Assembly (NCBI RefSeq): GCF_000004195.4
Contig: NC_030677.2
Coordinates: 57,418,222-57,482,221 of the forward strand
Direction of reading: 5' to 3'
Length of the DNA stretch: 64,000 bases
From: Xenopus tropicalis
Taxonomy: Eukaryota; Chordata; Amphibia; Anura; Pipidae
Below the pieces are notes generated by a model. It was not told the DNA's origin. It ran no database searches and was given only the letters and a program-made list of their open reading frames with translations. Below, in pieces: positions 1 to 12,050 of the stretch. Numbering within the stretch: the first letter of the stretch is position 1; each line of letters begins with the position of its first letter. The translations under genes were made by a program, and so were the position numbers.

Positions 1-795
1 GTAAAGTGAAATGTTTTGCATGGATAATGACTTGTTTACAGCGTATTTAAAAAACAAAAAAAAAGGGAAAGCTGTGCCTTTTTTAGCATCATAACTAATT
101 TACCATTTTACAATATCTGTTTGTAAATAGACTCACTTTAAACCCCACTTTCAGTTCTATTTAAGCTTTTATACTTTTCTGTAAAAAGGAAAAAAAAATG
201 GTTGAACCTTTTTATGTGAACTGCCTGCGAGTAAGATCGGAGCACACTTTTTAGGAATTCTCCTTCATGTTTTATTGTGGATGACAAGGTTGATTCCAGG
301 CTATTATGCTTCACACAGCTACAGGGTACCATAGAGGCCTACAGCACTTTGGCCGCCTCCCTGTGCCCGTGGCGTGTTGCCGACGGAACAAGTCCTTTTA
401 TCCTGAAATCCAGAATTTAAGGAACATTTTGTGATCACATGTTCCCTCTCTCCCCCCCTCCCTCTATATATATCTATATATATATTTTGGTTTTATAAAG
501 ATATGTTTTTGGAAGGGGAATTCCCCCATAAAATCGATGGCACTTTGTACAAATAAGTAAATAAGGAAAACAAGAGGTATGATGGGGCATGCCAAAAATA
601 TCCTTTAGAGTGCACTTTACTTTCTTCTGTATCAAGTGATCTTAATATCCCAAATATTGTATTTTCATCATGAGAGAAAAGTTTTAATCAGTAGAGTCCC
701 GGTTGCCATGACACCTGTGGCGAGGGTATATTTATGATGGTATATAGGACTTCTGAGAATGATATGCATTTTGTACAGGATCAGCACTATATGAA

Positions 796-801
796 AATAA
801 A
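796..801 (+). terminator. poly(A) signal AATAAA (first)
   Basis: The context is ATGAAAATAAACTTT on the plus strand, followed by a T-rich stretch. It is a candidate end for the left-hand plus-strand transcript. Confidence 0.45.
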
Positions 802-892
802 CTTTAATTTGTTTTGATGTGCGGCATTACCAAATTGTATGCAGAAACTTGCACTTTTCCAAATGATAACAAGTGGGGAAAAAAAGCCTTAA

Positions 893-898
893 AATAAA
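893..898 (+). terminator. poly(A) signal AATAAA (second)
   Basis: The context is CTTAAAATAAAATTC, about 95 bp after the first signal. Either or both could be used. Confidence 0.4.
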
Positions 899-1504
899 AT
901 TCAGTGCTAACAGCCTCGCTGTCAAGGAAATGCGGCGGGCAAATGCATTTAAGCTACAAGGAAACAAAGCCACAGTTGATGTTAAACATCTGAACTTGAC
1001 GTTTTGTTTTAAGATGAATGGTTTGAGTTTGAATTTTGTAATGTTTTGTGGTGCCCATTAATAGGAAAAAAGGCATTCTGTTCAGCGGATTGTGGCGCGG
1101 GGTTTGTTCCCCACAGTGGTACAGTCCAGTTCCTCCTGCCGGGCACACACACAAGCAATTTGTTGTACCTACATTGTGTTGTTAAGGATTTATTCATCCA
1201 ATTCTGTCAAGTATTTTTATTTGAAACCTCTTTTTAGGTGGAGTAAACATTATAACCCATAGCAACGTTACAGCAAGCTGCCCGGCATCCTATCAAAATA
1301 TCAGCTCAAAATGTCTCTCGCTGGACACAATACAGTGCCTTGACCAATTCTTGCATTATACTGAATAACACAAAATATATAAAGAAATATATACAAATAA
1401 ATCAAATATTACATATATTATATTACAGATTTAACAGCTTTGCAGTGAATATGTATGAGGTTTACACACTGCTGAGGAGTAGTTTGAGGTGGGGCCTGAA
1501 CTCG

Positions 1505-1600
1505 GTGCAGTCAGAAGAGGCAGGTACTTAGGGCTCCATGGGGTGGGGGGTGCTAGGCACATACCTTATCTAGCTGCCTACCCCTAGTTTGGCTTTCCAT
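1505..1600. repeat. dispersed repeat with GAAGAGGCA / GGGTGCTAGGCA core
   Basis: It shares ordered motifs with 8325-8395: CAGAAGAGGCA, then TAGGGC, then a GGGGTGC-AGGCA box, then TACCT and CCCCTA. It is probably the same repeat family with divergent copies. The ends are not defined. Confidence 0.4.
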
Positions 1601-2009
1601 AACTTCAGGTCCCTGACTGGCTAAGGGAGCTGTGATACATGATGGTGATAATTGGGAGTCAACACGATGGTGACAATTGGGTTAAGCAATCCCCCCCACC
1701 CCGCTCATTGCATCACTGTAGTGGGGGTGATCGAGGTTGGGGACTTGCCTAGGCTGCTACTTAGATTTAGCAGCACTGATTTGAGGAGCAATCCTTTTAG
1801 GCAGATTAGCTCTATATTGTTTACATGATGTTTGTTAACTTTATCAAAAAAATTTACTTATTCCCATTTGCACTGAGGTCGGGACTTGACTTTGATTATG
1901 TAACATTCACCTTTTTTGTTCATGATCCAGTCCAGTGTTCGTTTGGCCTTGTGTCATTGTCCTACTGAAGGTCCAACTTACACGCACATTATAAGGGGGC
2001 TCATACTAA

Positions 2010-2340
2010 ACTGCAACTTATTGGGGTTGGGCTTTTTGTTGCCGAAAACCCGAAAAAGTTGCAGAAAAAAATTGTGACTTTTCCAGGATTTATTATGCGA
2101 CAAAACTGCAACAATTCTAAATGTAAAAATACTGCAGCTTAAACCTGTCGAGATGATGTAGAAGGCAATGGCGGATGTGCCTTTTACAACTGGGAGATAT
2201 TTCTCTGCTTCGTGAGTTTAGAGGTTTTGGGGTTTTTTGACACTCGCATTTGTGCAACACTATAAAAAAGTTGCGGGTATCGTGCGACAAGTCCACAAAG
2301 TTATGGTTCCCGCAGCTTTTTTTCATTCATACTTTTTCAG
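2010..2340. repeat. old foldback rich in GTTGC and GCAAC motifs
   Basis: The motifs CTGCAACTT, AAAAAGTTGCAG, CTGCAACAATTC, AAAAGTTGCGGG and CCCGCAGC occur in both orientations over 330 bp. The pattern suggests a decayed foldback element. The termini cannot be set. Confidence 0.35.
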
Positions 2341-4406
2341 TTCAGAACTTCATTTGTGGAAATGAGTTTTTTGGTTTCAAACAAATATAAATCCAAAAAA
2401 AGGCGTTTTCGTTAAAAAAAAAGGTTTCTGCATCTTTTTTGAATCTGTGCGTTTACATTTCATATTGTAATAAATGATTGGACATCCATGGTTTTAGTGG
2501 AAATGAGTGGTTTCTATAACCACAAATTAAGAATAAATCTGCCCCCATAATATTTGTGCAATTATCTGACCTTTAGACCAACGGGCAGGATTTTCTATTT
2601 AAGATGCAACAGAAAAATTAAACCCAGAATTAAAAAAAACTGCTCATTAAAAAATCTTATAGCTGGGGCATAAAACTCATATAAAGATCCCATAAGCCTG
2701 GGGGGGAGGGGTTACACTGAATATGTGGCAGTTATTTCAATAATTCAGCGGTGAGGAAATGTTAGGGACATTCATTCAGGCGCTGAATGTACAAAAATAT
2801 ATATATTTTTTTAATTTAGAGTTTTTCTAACATAAACATAATATATAACATAATAATAAGGGGTTTCTTGCCTTTAAAATGAAATATCCCGGGAATAAAA
2901 TATTTTTGTAGGTTTTGTTACTCAGTAAAATAAGAGAATTGGTTAAGGACTGAATACTCCTACGCGGCACTGCATATCGACATGGAATTGTTGTACAAAT
3001 GGCCGTGACAGAGAAATTGTATGGAATTCAAATATTTCTTTTGGGCCGGCTACACGGGAAAAAGGTCAAGATTCCATTTGTTTTCTACATTTTGGTCAAT
3101 TAACCCTTTATTGTGCCCTTGGTTCAAATAGTTTTTCATCAGATATATAAGGACTGAAAAAATGTATACTTTTTTTTAAATAAATGTGGCTGTCTTGGGT
3201 TGCAAATCTTCCAACAATCAAAGAGAAGGAAATCAATAAAATCAGCTACTGAAACTTTTTGAAGAGGTCTCTAAATACCTTATTATGGGGGCTGCACAGT
3301 GTGAGGGTAGATAAAGGACCAGTACGGCTTATAGTATTTATTTCAAAAATAATTTCTTCAAATCTGTCTCTCCTGTCATGAAGGTTTGTGGCTCAAAGAA
3401 ATATTCAAAGATTACAGCACATGGAAACCACATGAGCTACTTTCTGTAAACATCATGGAGCTGGGAGGGGACACATTGCACTTGTCCCTATGGTAAATGG
3501 AGAAAGCCTGTTGTGGGCAGTAGATTAACATGTACCTCTCATGGTTTATTCCTTAGGAAAAAATACTTTTTAAACTAAATATTATAGAAAGAACCAACCA
3601 GCAAACTAAATATATTGATTTGTAGGACACATTTGGTTAGAAAACATGAGAATACATGGTAGTTCTAGCTTCCACATTAACCACTACTTTAACCATTACA
3701 TTAAAACAGACATATTTGCTAAACATGTTCTGTGGAAATGTAACCATCTCATGACTGGATTATGATGTTTCACTCTCACTTTTCCCTCGGAAATCTGTGG
3801 AAAGGTTAAAATGCAGAAAAACAGAGTTGAGCCTTTAGAATGGAGTGGTTGTAACTCAGTATATAATGCTGTGATTGGCTGCACTGTGTATTGGGGGGTC
3901 GGGAGGTGGGATTAGCGTGTAGGAATTCCTTGCAATCACCTTACATTGTGTGGCATTGAAACCAGACAAGCTGAGAAGCACCAGGAGGTGCAGGTATTGG
4001 GGAGCCATTTGTCAGCTCAACGCCTCCCTCGCTCCCTGTCAGCCAGACTATTCAGCTGCACACGTGCCCTATCGGCCCACAGGTTTTATCCCTCAGCACT
4101 GATGTACCAGTAGTAAATGAGCAGTATAAAGGGTTGCCATTAGTTCCACTTAAGTTGGAAAATGTGTTTATTTATGAATCAAATAAAATTTTATGAGCAA
4201 ATCATTTGCATAGAAAATCTTTTTTACGCATTAACATTGCAGCAAAAACTGGAATGGGATGTAGTTACGTGTATGTGCCCTGTTATCCAGAATGCTCTGG
4301 GGCTTTCCAGCTCTTTCTTTTTTTTTAAAAAGAATCCTTTAAAAGTTAAATAAACTCAGTAAGGTTGTTCTGCCCCACAATATGGCTCCATGCAGCTTAG
4401 TCACCA

Positions 4407-5047
4407 TTAAAGGACATGTAAAGCCTACATTTGCCTACAGTGTATATCTGTTGGGCATGTCTCTCCCACCCAAATGGCATCATATGTACTGCATATATCC
4501 CCTCCATTTGCCAGCACCATCACATTTTCCTAAAGCAAATAGCAGATTTCACCCGGTGGCCATTTTTACTCTGATACATTATTGGATACATTTAAATCTG
4601 CAAACAGCATACACACACAGACCCTTATACAGCATTCATTTCATCAAGAATACAGGCTCACACAGGCACGACTGTCTTTGATAAAAGTTCTGCTTTGTTT
4701 GAGCTGAGCTCAGGAGAGGAGGTTAGGAGAAAAAAATTGAAGCAGACAGCTAGAGCTGAGTTTCTATAAGAACCAGCAATGCCATCTCTTTACTGGCTGC
4801 TAGACTGGGGGCGTGCTTATTCACCTGAGCTTAGAACAACTGAGCATGCCCACAAGCCAGAAGTCAAAGCAAATTCCCGAGAGGGGGGAGGCGAGTGGGT
4901 TACAGGAGGAGAAGAAAATCTAAGTGATTAAGGAGATGTTGCAGCCTTACTATTAACCTCTGGACAACAGAGAGGCAGTTATTGAAAGATTTCAAAGAGG
5001 CTGTTCACTGATTAAATATTTGTCTGCAGGGTTTACATGTCCTTTAA
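4407..5047. mobile_element. T2/Kolobok-type MITE ending TTAAAGGACATGTAAA
   Basis: The left end reads TTAAAGGACATGTAAAGCC and the right end is its near-exact inverse, GGTTTACATGTCCTTTAA, with TTAA at both extremes. This fits the T2 MITE family described in Xenopus (TTAAAGG termini, TTAA target). It is non-coding; the 99-codon plus-strand frame at its left end is accidental. Confidence 0.8.
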
Positions 5048-5468
5048 AGGAGATGTGAACCCTTGAAACAAGTGAATGTAAAATTGCAGGGTGATTTAGA
5101 TTTTTTCTTTCATTTTAAAGATATCAGCAGTTTTTACACTGCTAATAGAATGAACTTGAAACAACAGCGCCACATGCTGTTCACCTGGACATATGTAATT
5201 GATACAAAATGATGTTAATGAGAAAATTATGTGATGTTAATCTGCTTATCTGACCAGAGAAAGGGACTCTTCCTTGTTCACTAAATTCTCTGAGCAAAGC
5301 AACACCACAACTTTCCTTTTTTACTATATTCATTTTCTATGAATTGTGCCCAGGAAGCAAAAATGAGCAACAGGTGGCGCTGTTTCAAACTCATTAGGAG
5401 TGTAAAAACTGCTATTCTCTTTCAAAATAGTATAATAGCATATAACAGTGAGTTTACATTTCCTTTAC
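5044..5468. mobile_element. second T2-type MITE abutting the first
   Basis: It begins TTAAAGGAGATGTGAACCC and ends near 5468 with GTTTACATTTCCTTTACAA, a degraded inverse. Its arms carry an inverted pair: AACAGCGCCACATGCTGTTC and the GGTGGCGCTGTTTC stretch. It shares the TTAA at 5044-5047 with its neighbour. Confidence 0.7.
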
Positions 5469-6476
5469 AATCCTGATGTCGATATGTAAGTAATCCAGTG
5501 CTACAAAAAGGGAGTCTGAGCAGCAAACTAGTTATGTGCAGAGTGATATATATAGATATTGTTTAAAAAAAATGTATTTTAGGTTTATGCAACACAAAAT
5601 ACAAACAGAAATGCACTTCAATAAATACAGTTAGATTAGTTCAGAAAGTAAAAAAAATTTATTGATATAAAAAGTGCCAGAATATTCACCAATATTGTAT
5701 TCTATTACAATAACTTGCTCACTCTAGTGTTCAAAACTGCAAGCATTAATATTCACATTTTCTTGGATCAAATTCAGTTCACAAGTTTCCACGGTAACTT
5801 CCAGAGTCTCTCGAAATTGGGAAAGGTGCATTTCTGTTAGCGGTTCCTGTCCATACGTTCAGGTTCATGTAGGCATGGAAGGGGTTAAATCTAGGCAAGT
5901 ACTCCGGCTTGCACATAACTGAGTGATTCCCAACGTGCTCAGAATGGGGAGGAGAGCCACTGACCGGCAGCAGCCATCAAAGGCATCGTTCCGAGGGGCC
6001 CAAATAGAGCCAAAAAGTCCTGACGTGGGGGACAAACTTCTGGTGCTGGAGAGGTACGGCTATAAAGCAAGGGCAGAATTAGTACATAGTAAAACACAGC
6101 TGATTCAGTTACATGGGAGGAACAGAAAATGCACTGAATAACAGACTGAAGTTCTGTCTTACTATATAAGGTGACTATATGGGGCTGAGTCTGCAGTAAT
6201 GCTCAGAAGCATCTGTTGTTATTCTGTATATCATGGATCTCCAGCCTACTGAGCTTCAACTTTTCATGTTAATCTTTCATAATACACATTATATTAAATA
6301 TTACATTACAATACATAATGATAAAGCAGACTGGGGGCAAACAAATCCCTTGGAGGGCCACATCCAGTAGCATGGGCCTAACCTACAACACAGGTTTCTG
6401 CAGCTCAAAACTCCTGGAGCAGCACCGAATTTATGCATCCAATATATATAAACAATATTCCTTTCACTAACACCTA

Positions 6477-7379
6477 GGGGCACATTTACTAACCCACGAA
6501 CTGGCCGAATGCGTCCGAATGCATTTTTTTCGTAATGATCGGTATTTTGCGATTGTCGCAAAATTGTCGCGACTTTTTCGTAGCCATTCCAAATGTTTCG
6601 CAAAAAGTCGCGACTTTTTCGCAGCTTTCGCACCGAGTACGAAAGTTTCGGATTCATTCAAGCTTCAGTATGGTGACTTTTCTTGGGCCTGGTTGGAGCT
6701 GCAGAGTTCCATTGAGTCCTATGGGAGGCTTTCCTTGGGCCAGGTTGGAGCTGCAGAGTGCCATTGAGTCCTATGGGAGGCTTTCCTTGGGCCAGGTTGG
6801 AGCTGCAGAGTGCCATTGAGCCCTATGGGAGGCTTTCCTTGGGCCAGGTTGGAGCTGCAGAGTGCCATTGAGCCCTATGGGAGACTTTCCTTGGGCCGGG
6901 TTGGAGCTGCAGAGTGCCATTGAGCCCTATGGGAGACTTTCCTTGGGCCAGGTTGGAGCTGCAGAGTGCCATTGAGCCCTATGGGAGACTTTCCTTGGGC
7001 CGGGTTGGAGCTGCAGAGTGCCATTGAGCCCTATGGGAGACTTTCCTTGGGCCAGGTTGGAGCTGCAGAGTGCCATTGAGCCCTATGGGAGACTTTCCTT
7101 GGGCCGGGTTGGAGCTGCAGAGTGCCATTGAGTCCTATGGGAGGCTTCCAAAAGTCTGAAAGTTTCGCCCGCCGCTTACGAGCGCTCAATACGAAAAAGT
7201 CGCGACAAGATACGAGCAAATCGTAACGGTTGCGAAAAAGTCGCGTCTTTTCGCACAAATCGTAATTGTTACGGCGATGAAAAAATCGCAAAAAATACGA
7301 AAAAGTCGCAAAATGTTCGTTTTCCAATCGGAATTTTTCCAATTCGGATTTTGAATTCGTGTCTTAGTAAATCAGCCCC
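6477..7379. mobile_element. CpG-rich foldback MITE carrying an internal tandem array
   Basis: The terminal inverted repeats are of the family type: GGGGCACATTTACTAA on the left and TTAGTAAATCAGCCCC on the right. The subterminal arms are rich in TCGCGACTTTTTCG / CGAAAAAGTCGCGA. The centre has been replaced or filled by a 52-bp tandem repeat. It is non-coding: the repeat period is not a multiple of three. Confidence 0.85.
6693..7146. repeat. 52-bp tandem repeat, nine copies
   Basis: Units start at 6693, 6745, 6797, 6849, 6901, 6953, 7005, 7057 and 7109 (last one cut short). Each begins TTGGAGCTGCAGAGTGCCAT and ends GGGCCAGG or GGGCCGGG. Units 1-3 end in CCAGG; units 4-8 alternate CCGGG and CCAGG. 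Confidence 0.97.
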
Positions 7380-7534
7380 CAAGAGTATGATTGTTGCATT
7401 GTGTAGGGAACTACATTTCCCATTCAATGCATTCTTGTTGCTACTTACCTAAGTTCTTGGGCTTTGCAAGCGTTAGTGTGGCTCCTAGGGGCAAATTTAT
7501 CAAAATGTGTACTCCCACCAATGGTTTGAAATTG

Positions 7535-7936
7535 TTAAAGGAGAAAGAAAAGTAAAAACTAAGTAAGCTGTCATCTGTCAAAAGATTTGTTGTGTCTGTT
7601 TTCCTGAGACACGCAGATCTCTGCTCTCTGCTCTCTCCTACTCCCCACTCCCTCAAGAATGCTAAGAACTCACTCCCCCCCCCTTAGGAATGTGGATCTG
7701 AGCCAATCAACAGGAAGCTGACTCATAGTCTTACTAACTGAGCATATACATGGGTCTTGGTCTTGGTGCAGGAGTGAGGCATTATGAGAATTTTCTTTAC
7801 ACAGCTCAGTGTTTTTATTTCCTTCTGATCATCTGAACAGGAGAAATATGGGGAGACTTAAGGGCACTATTGAGAGAACTGAAGGTATGCCTGCAGCTTG
7901 AGATTAACTCTTTATTAGCCTTTCCTTCTCCTTTAA
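7535..7936. mobile_element. T2-type MITE ending TTAAAGGAGAAAG
   Basis: TTAA occurs at both extremes, with inverted ends TTAAAGGAGAAAGAAAAG and CTTTCCTTCTCCTTTAA. The same family appears at 61391-61633 (partial) and 62304-63061 (with an insertion). It has a common interior: the run from GGTCTTGGTGCAGGAGTGAG to the right end is nearly identical to 61448-61633. Confidence 0.85.
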
Positions 7937-8324
7937 TGTTTATTGTTATAGTTATAAAATATAACTTGAACAAAGTGCCCAAAACTATTTGCACATTAAC
8001 TATATTTGTGCTTGAAATCCATGATAAACAAACTAAATGCATTGTTGATTGCTGATCTGTAATACATTACATGTATTCAAATGTAACAATCCCATGAAGA
8101 ACAAAAAAACAAAATGTAGTAGCCCAGGGAGGCCTCCGTCCTAAACTGCCCCAGTGTACCCCCACCCACTGCAACGCTATTTGCTCTTTCTCTTCCCAAA
8201 ATGCAGAGGAGCACAGTGGGGTAAGTGCGCACCATCTCACACAGCTTTATATTCTGTTTATAACTCCTGTTGTACTGACTATGGGATTATAGTCACTGTA
8301 TCAGTGACTATGGGAAGGCAGAAG

Positions 8325-8395
8325 AGGCACCTGCCTAGGGCGTAACAGTGAGGGGGTGCCAGGCAGGTACCTCTTATTTCATTTACCCCTATTTC
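8325..8395. repeat. second copy of the GAAGAGGCA repeat
   Basis: It carries the same motif order as at 1505-1600 in the same orientation. The preceding 8270-8320 contains a doubled ACTATGGGA. Confidence 0.4.
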
Positions 8396-10417
8396 CATGC
8401 CCTTTAACCCCACCGCATTTTTTGTCTTTTCTTTTACTTTTAGCTTATAATAAACCTCTCTTTGGAACAGAAAGAATTATCACAAGTACAAATAAAAATC
8501 ATTTATAAACAGAACAAGAAATCTTTTTTTATTTTGAAAGGCTTTTTAGCAATTAAAACAACATAGTCCTTTCTATTTGTATTCATAATCATGTAACAAT
8601 AATAATAAAGCCAACAGACAAAGGCAACAAATGTTGATCTTGTCTTCTAATACTATAACATTCGAGATATTTAATATGAAACCACACAATGGAACATTCT
8701 TAGATATTTGCCAGTTTCAAAAAAGAATTTTATGAGAATTTTCCCTGTGCTTTTATTCACTGTTGCTGAATCATCTTTGGCTTTTCTTACAGCAAGAAAA
8801 TACTTCCTTTGTTTTATAACTACTGTCTTCATTTGAAACCACAAGCCTTTTAATGGTCTGACGCCTGGAAACGATGGGCAGACAGTAGTATCTTGTATGA
8901 ACTTAAACCTTTCTTGTTTATTTAAGCATTATATAATTAGTACTCTAGAAGTTCCTAGTTTTTATAAGTTACAAAGCGATGTAAACAAACTGAGACAGTA
9001 GAAGAATGCATTTAGTTCTACTGCCCTGACTGCATTTATTTCACCCCAATCAATATGGAGGCAGTTCAGCTCTGCAGTTAAATATTAGTTAATTGTTCAT
9101 CAGATCTTGAACATTCTCATATGCAGAATATACCCAAAGCCGCAGTGTTTGACAGATCTGCTGCAATGGGCTTTTCATGGTGAGAATGTCTTTTGCAGGT
9201 CTTCTATGAATGTCAGGTTATCTTGGCATTTGAATGGAGCTTTTTTAAGTACTACATCCTTTTCTTTTTTTAAGATTGTATTTACCTCATTATCGTATTT
9301 AGGAGCCATTTAAAGATCCACATGTATAGCAATATCTGCAACAAAACAATCTTTCCATCCAACTGGTGGGCCAAATAAGGCTGATCCTAATTTAGACCAA
9401 AGGTCAGATGATGTGGGAAGTTGTATCACATACAATGTGTCTAGGCTGAATAGATTTTCCACTTGAGCCAAATCAATATAAACAGGCCCAAACAAACATT
9501 AATCAGAAAATAGTATGTCTTTTCACTATAATGGATGACTGCCAGTTTGGTCAACAGAGACTGATTTGGCAGATAGAATAGGCAAGGGGAGGAGCTTGTT
9601 TACAGTAAGTTTAATCTGCTTCCTTGCAAACCATTAGTTTGCGATACCCTTCCATACGAGGCAATTTTATAAATGGTTGACTTTTCCCCTGCTCCGTTTT
9701 CATTCCAAATGGCGCCTTCCTCCATGTCACACTTATCAAAAATCAACAAAACAACAGATTGAATTTTTAACACAATGATCATTACTGTATTTACTAATTT
9801 GTGTTAATGTCACCAATGTTTTATTTTTTTTTGCCAGGTCTGAGAAGGTGAAGAACCATAAAACCTATGATAAAAATTGTTGCATATTAAACAAAAAATC
9901 AGATACATAATAAATTCTTACAACGGACAGTTATGGGAAATTCATGCTTGCAAATTTTCTGTTTTTTTTAATGAAAAAAATCTGTAGACAATGATGGTAA
10001 ACTCAGCAGAATGATCAAAACAAAAAAGGAAAAAGGTTGAGAAAGTTAAACATTTCCCTTATACAACTTTGTAGATATTTATGTTAGTTAGTTTAAAAGG
10101 GCATTTTACCCAACTGATATAAGGGCTGTGCCAAATTTGGGACATTCATTACTCATAAAAGAAATTGACTGAAAACAGGAGTAACATTTCTCACTGGATT
10201 TGGGTAACAGCATTTTGCCAACATAGAATGACAATAGAACTGTAATAAAAAGATTCCAGAAGTATGGGGTCCCTAATTTTAATCATCTAAATGAGTTTAT
10301 AAAGACAGGGCTGCTGAGCGCAGGCAGATGATATAAAGCAGCTTCTGTAGGGGGTCGGGTCAGGCTGAATAAAGGGGGTGCAGGTTCCCAAAATGTCGCT
10401 GTGCTGCTTACATAGTG

Positions 10418-10807
10418 TAAAGGCCCCCATACACGGGCCAATAGAAGCTGCCGATATCGGTCCCTTGGACCGACTCGGCAGCTTGTCTGCCCGTGTAGGG
10501 GCAGAAACGAGTGGGCTGGCCGACCGATATCTGGCCTGAAATTGGCCAGCTATCGGTCGGCCAGGTTAGAAGACCCAGTCGGATCGGGGACCGCATCGGC
10601 TCGTTGATGCGGTCCCCGAACTGACTGCCCCATTGCCGCCCACATAATCCGATCGTTTGGCCCCAGGGCAAAACGATCGGATTATTTTTTTTTTTTAACT
10701 TCAAGCTCCCCGATATCGCCCACCCGTAGGTGGGGATATCGGGGGAAGATCCGCTTGCTTGGCGCTCTCGCCAAGCGAGCGGATCTTACCGTGTATGGGG
10801 ACCTTTA
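10418..10807. mobile_element. CATACACG-ended foldback MITE, long copy
   Basis: The left terminus TAAAGGCCCCCATACACGGG and right terminus GTGTATGGGGACCTTTA are inverted copies. The interior contains several smaller palindromes built on CCGATATCGG, GATCGGGGACCGCATCGG and GCTTGGCG...CGCCAAGC. It is GC- and CpG-rich against an AT-rich background. A shorter copy lies at 45421-45726. Confidence 0.85.
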
Positions 10808-10872
10808 GTGGTGACTGATCTGCAATACAGGACTTTGTAGCAAAGCAAATTGTGCTCCAATTCACACTCTCA

Positions 10873-11285
10873 GGGGCTGATTTACTAAGACACGATTTCG
10901 AATCCGAATTGGAAAAATTCCGATTGGAAACGAACATTTTGCAACTTTCTCGTATTTTTTGCGATTTTTTCGGCGTCTTTACGATTTTTGTGTAAAAACG
11001 CGAGTTTTTCGGCGTCTTTATGATTTTTGCGTAAAAACGCGAGTTTTTTTGGCGTCTTTACGAAAGTTGCGCAAAGTCGCGATTTTTTCGTAGTGTTAAC
11101 ACTTGCGCGCAAAGTCGCGCCTTTTACGTAGCGTTAAAACTTAAAAGGCACGACGTTTCGCGCAAGTTTTAACGCTACGAAAAAATCGCGACTTTGCGCA
11201 ACTTTCGTAAAGATGCCGAAAAACTCGCGTTTTTACGCAAAAATCGTAAAGACGCCAAAAAAGTCGCGTTTTTACGCAAAAAATT
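10873..11285. mobile_element. CpG-rich foldback MITE, right end lost
   Basis: It starts GGGGCTGATTTACTAAG and runs into alternating CGCGAGTTTTT and TTTACGATTTTTG blocks, repeated with a period near 39 bp. It reverses around 11130-11150 and mirrors back to about 11285. The expected right terminus TTAGTAAATCAGCCCC is absent; a different repeat (GGAGCAAACGTAACACTG and following) takes over. Confidence 0.75.
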
Positions 11286-11869
11286 GCACATCGCAAACAT
11301 TTTAAGAAATACTTGAAGGTGGCGTAATACTTTGGAGCAAACGTAACACTGCTCACTGTCACAAACAATAACATTTGAAAACTTTCTTTTACTTTGGGAA
11401 GTAGTCACTAAAAAGATTCCACATTCGCAAAGCCCATATTAGATTCGCACAAAGGCAAATTTGTTTGCATACATTTTTCAAATAGCAAATCATTTTTCTG
11501 TTACCAGCTTTAATTACATTGCCCCCTAAGGCTCCTACCTCTTTTTCAAGCAATTGAAAAATAACAACCACCCTTATGAAGTACCCAAAGCTACAGTATT
11601 ACTGGTCCTAATTATCTATACAGGCTCCAGGGCGATCCCCAAAATCAATTCCCAGAATCTAAATAGAAGTTGTTGTATATAAATAGATAAATAAACTGGT
11701 GAATTTACATGGGTGTAATATGTGGCAAATAACCTAGGAACTAAATGATTGCATATAAATCAAGCCTTGGGATACAGTGTTGTAAAGTATGTTTCCAAAA
11801 TGTCTCCATTCTGGGGATCTGCAAGCGCCTGTTACCCCTCTGATGTGGAAGAGTAAGTGTGCCCTCTTA

Positions 11870-12050
11870 CAAGAGTGAAGCCCCGCCCCCACTTCCTGTT
11901 CAGGTCTCTCATCAAAAAAACCCAAAAACCCTGCTAATGCACAGACTGGCTCCTGCTGCCTCCAGGCATGCCCAGAAGGCTCTCCACTCCGACAACCTTG
12001 TCGAATTGAAGAGAGAACTGAACAGGAAGTAGGGGCGGGGCTTCACTCTG
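11870..12050. repeat. inverted repeat with GAAGCCCCGCCCC arms
   Basis: The left arm at 11871-11909 contains GTGAAGCCCCGCCCC and CACTTCCTGTTCAG. The right arm at 12011-12049 is its near inverse, CTGAACAGGAAGTAGGGGCG and GGGCTTCACTCT. It is probably the inner stem of a larger foldback whose ends I cannot set. Confidence 0.6.

Larger units (their letters stand above)
1..920 (+). other. probable plus-strand 3' UTR, inferred nr3c2 tail
   Basis: The first 0.9 kb has no coding frame and no recognisable repeat apart from a short AT microsatellite near 466-485. It ends in two AATAAA signals. Non-repeat sequence of this kind at the edge, followed by repeat-rich DNA, suggests the 3' UTR of a gene entering from the left. 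In other vertebrates the gene that converges on arhgap10 is nr3c2 (mineralocorticoid receptor). Orientation and position here fit that, but no coding base of nr3c2 is in the window, so the identity is inference from gene order. Confidence 0.45.

Noticed and set aside
4382..4681. 99-codon plus-strand frame
   Set aside because: It lies mostly within the T2-type MITE at 4407-5047, a non-coding family.
6519..6819. Overlapping open frames across the 52-bp array
   Set aside because: They are a by-product of the tandem repeat; the period is not a multiple of three and the frames change from unit to unit.
6693..7146. Possible CRISPR-like regular repeat
   Set aside because: Units are directly adjacent with no unique spacers, and the host is a vertebrate.
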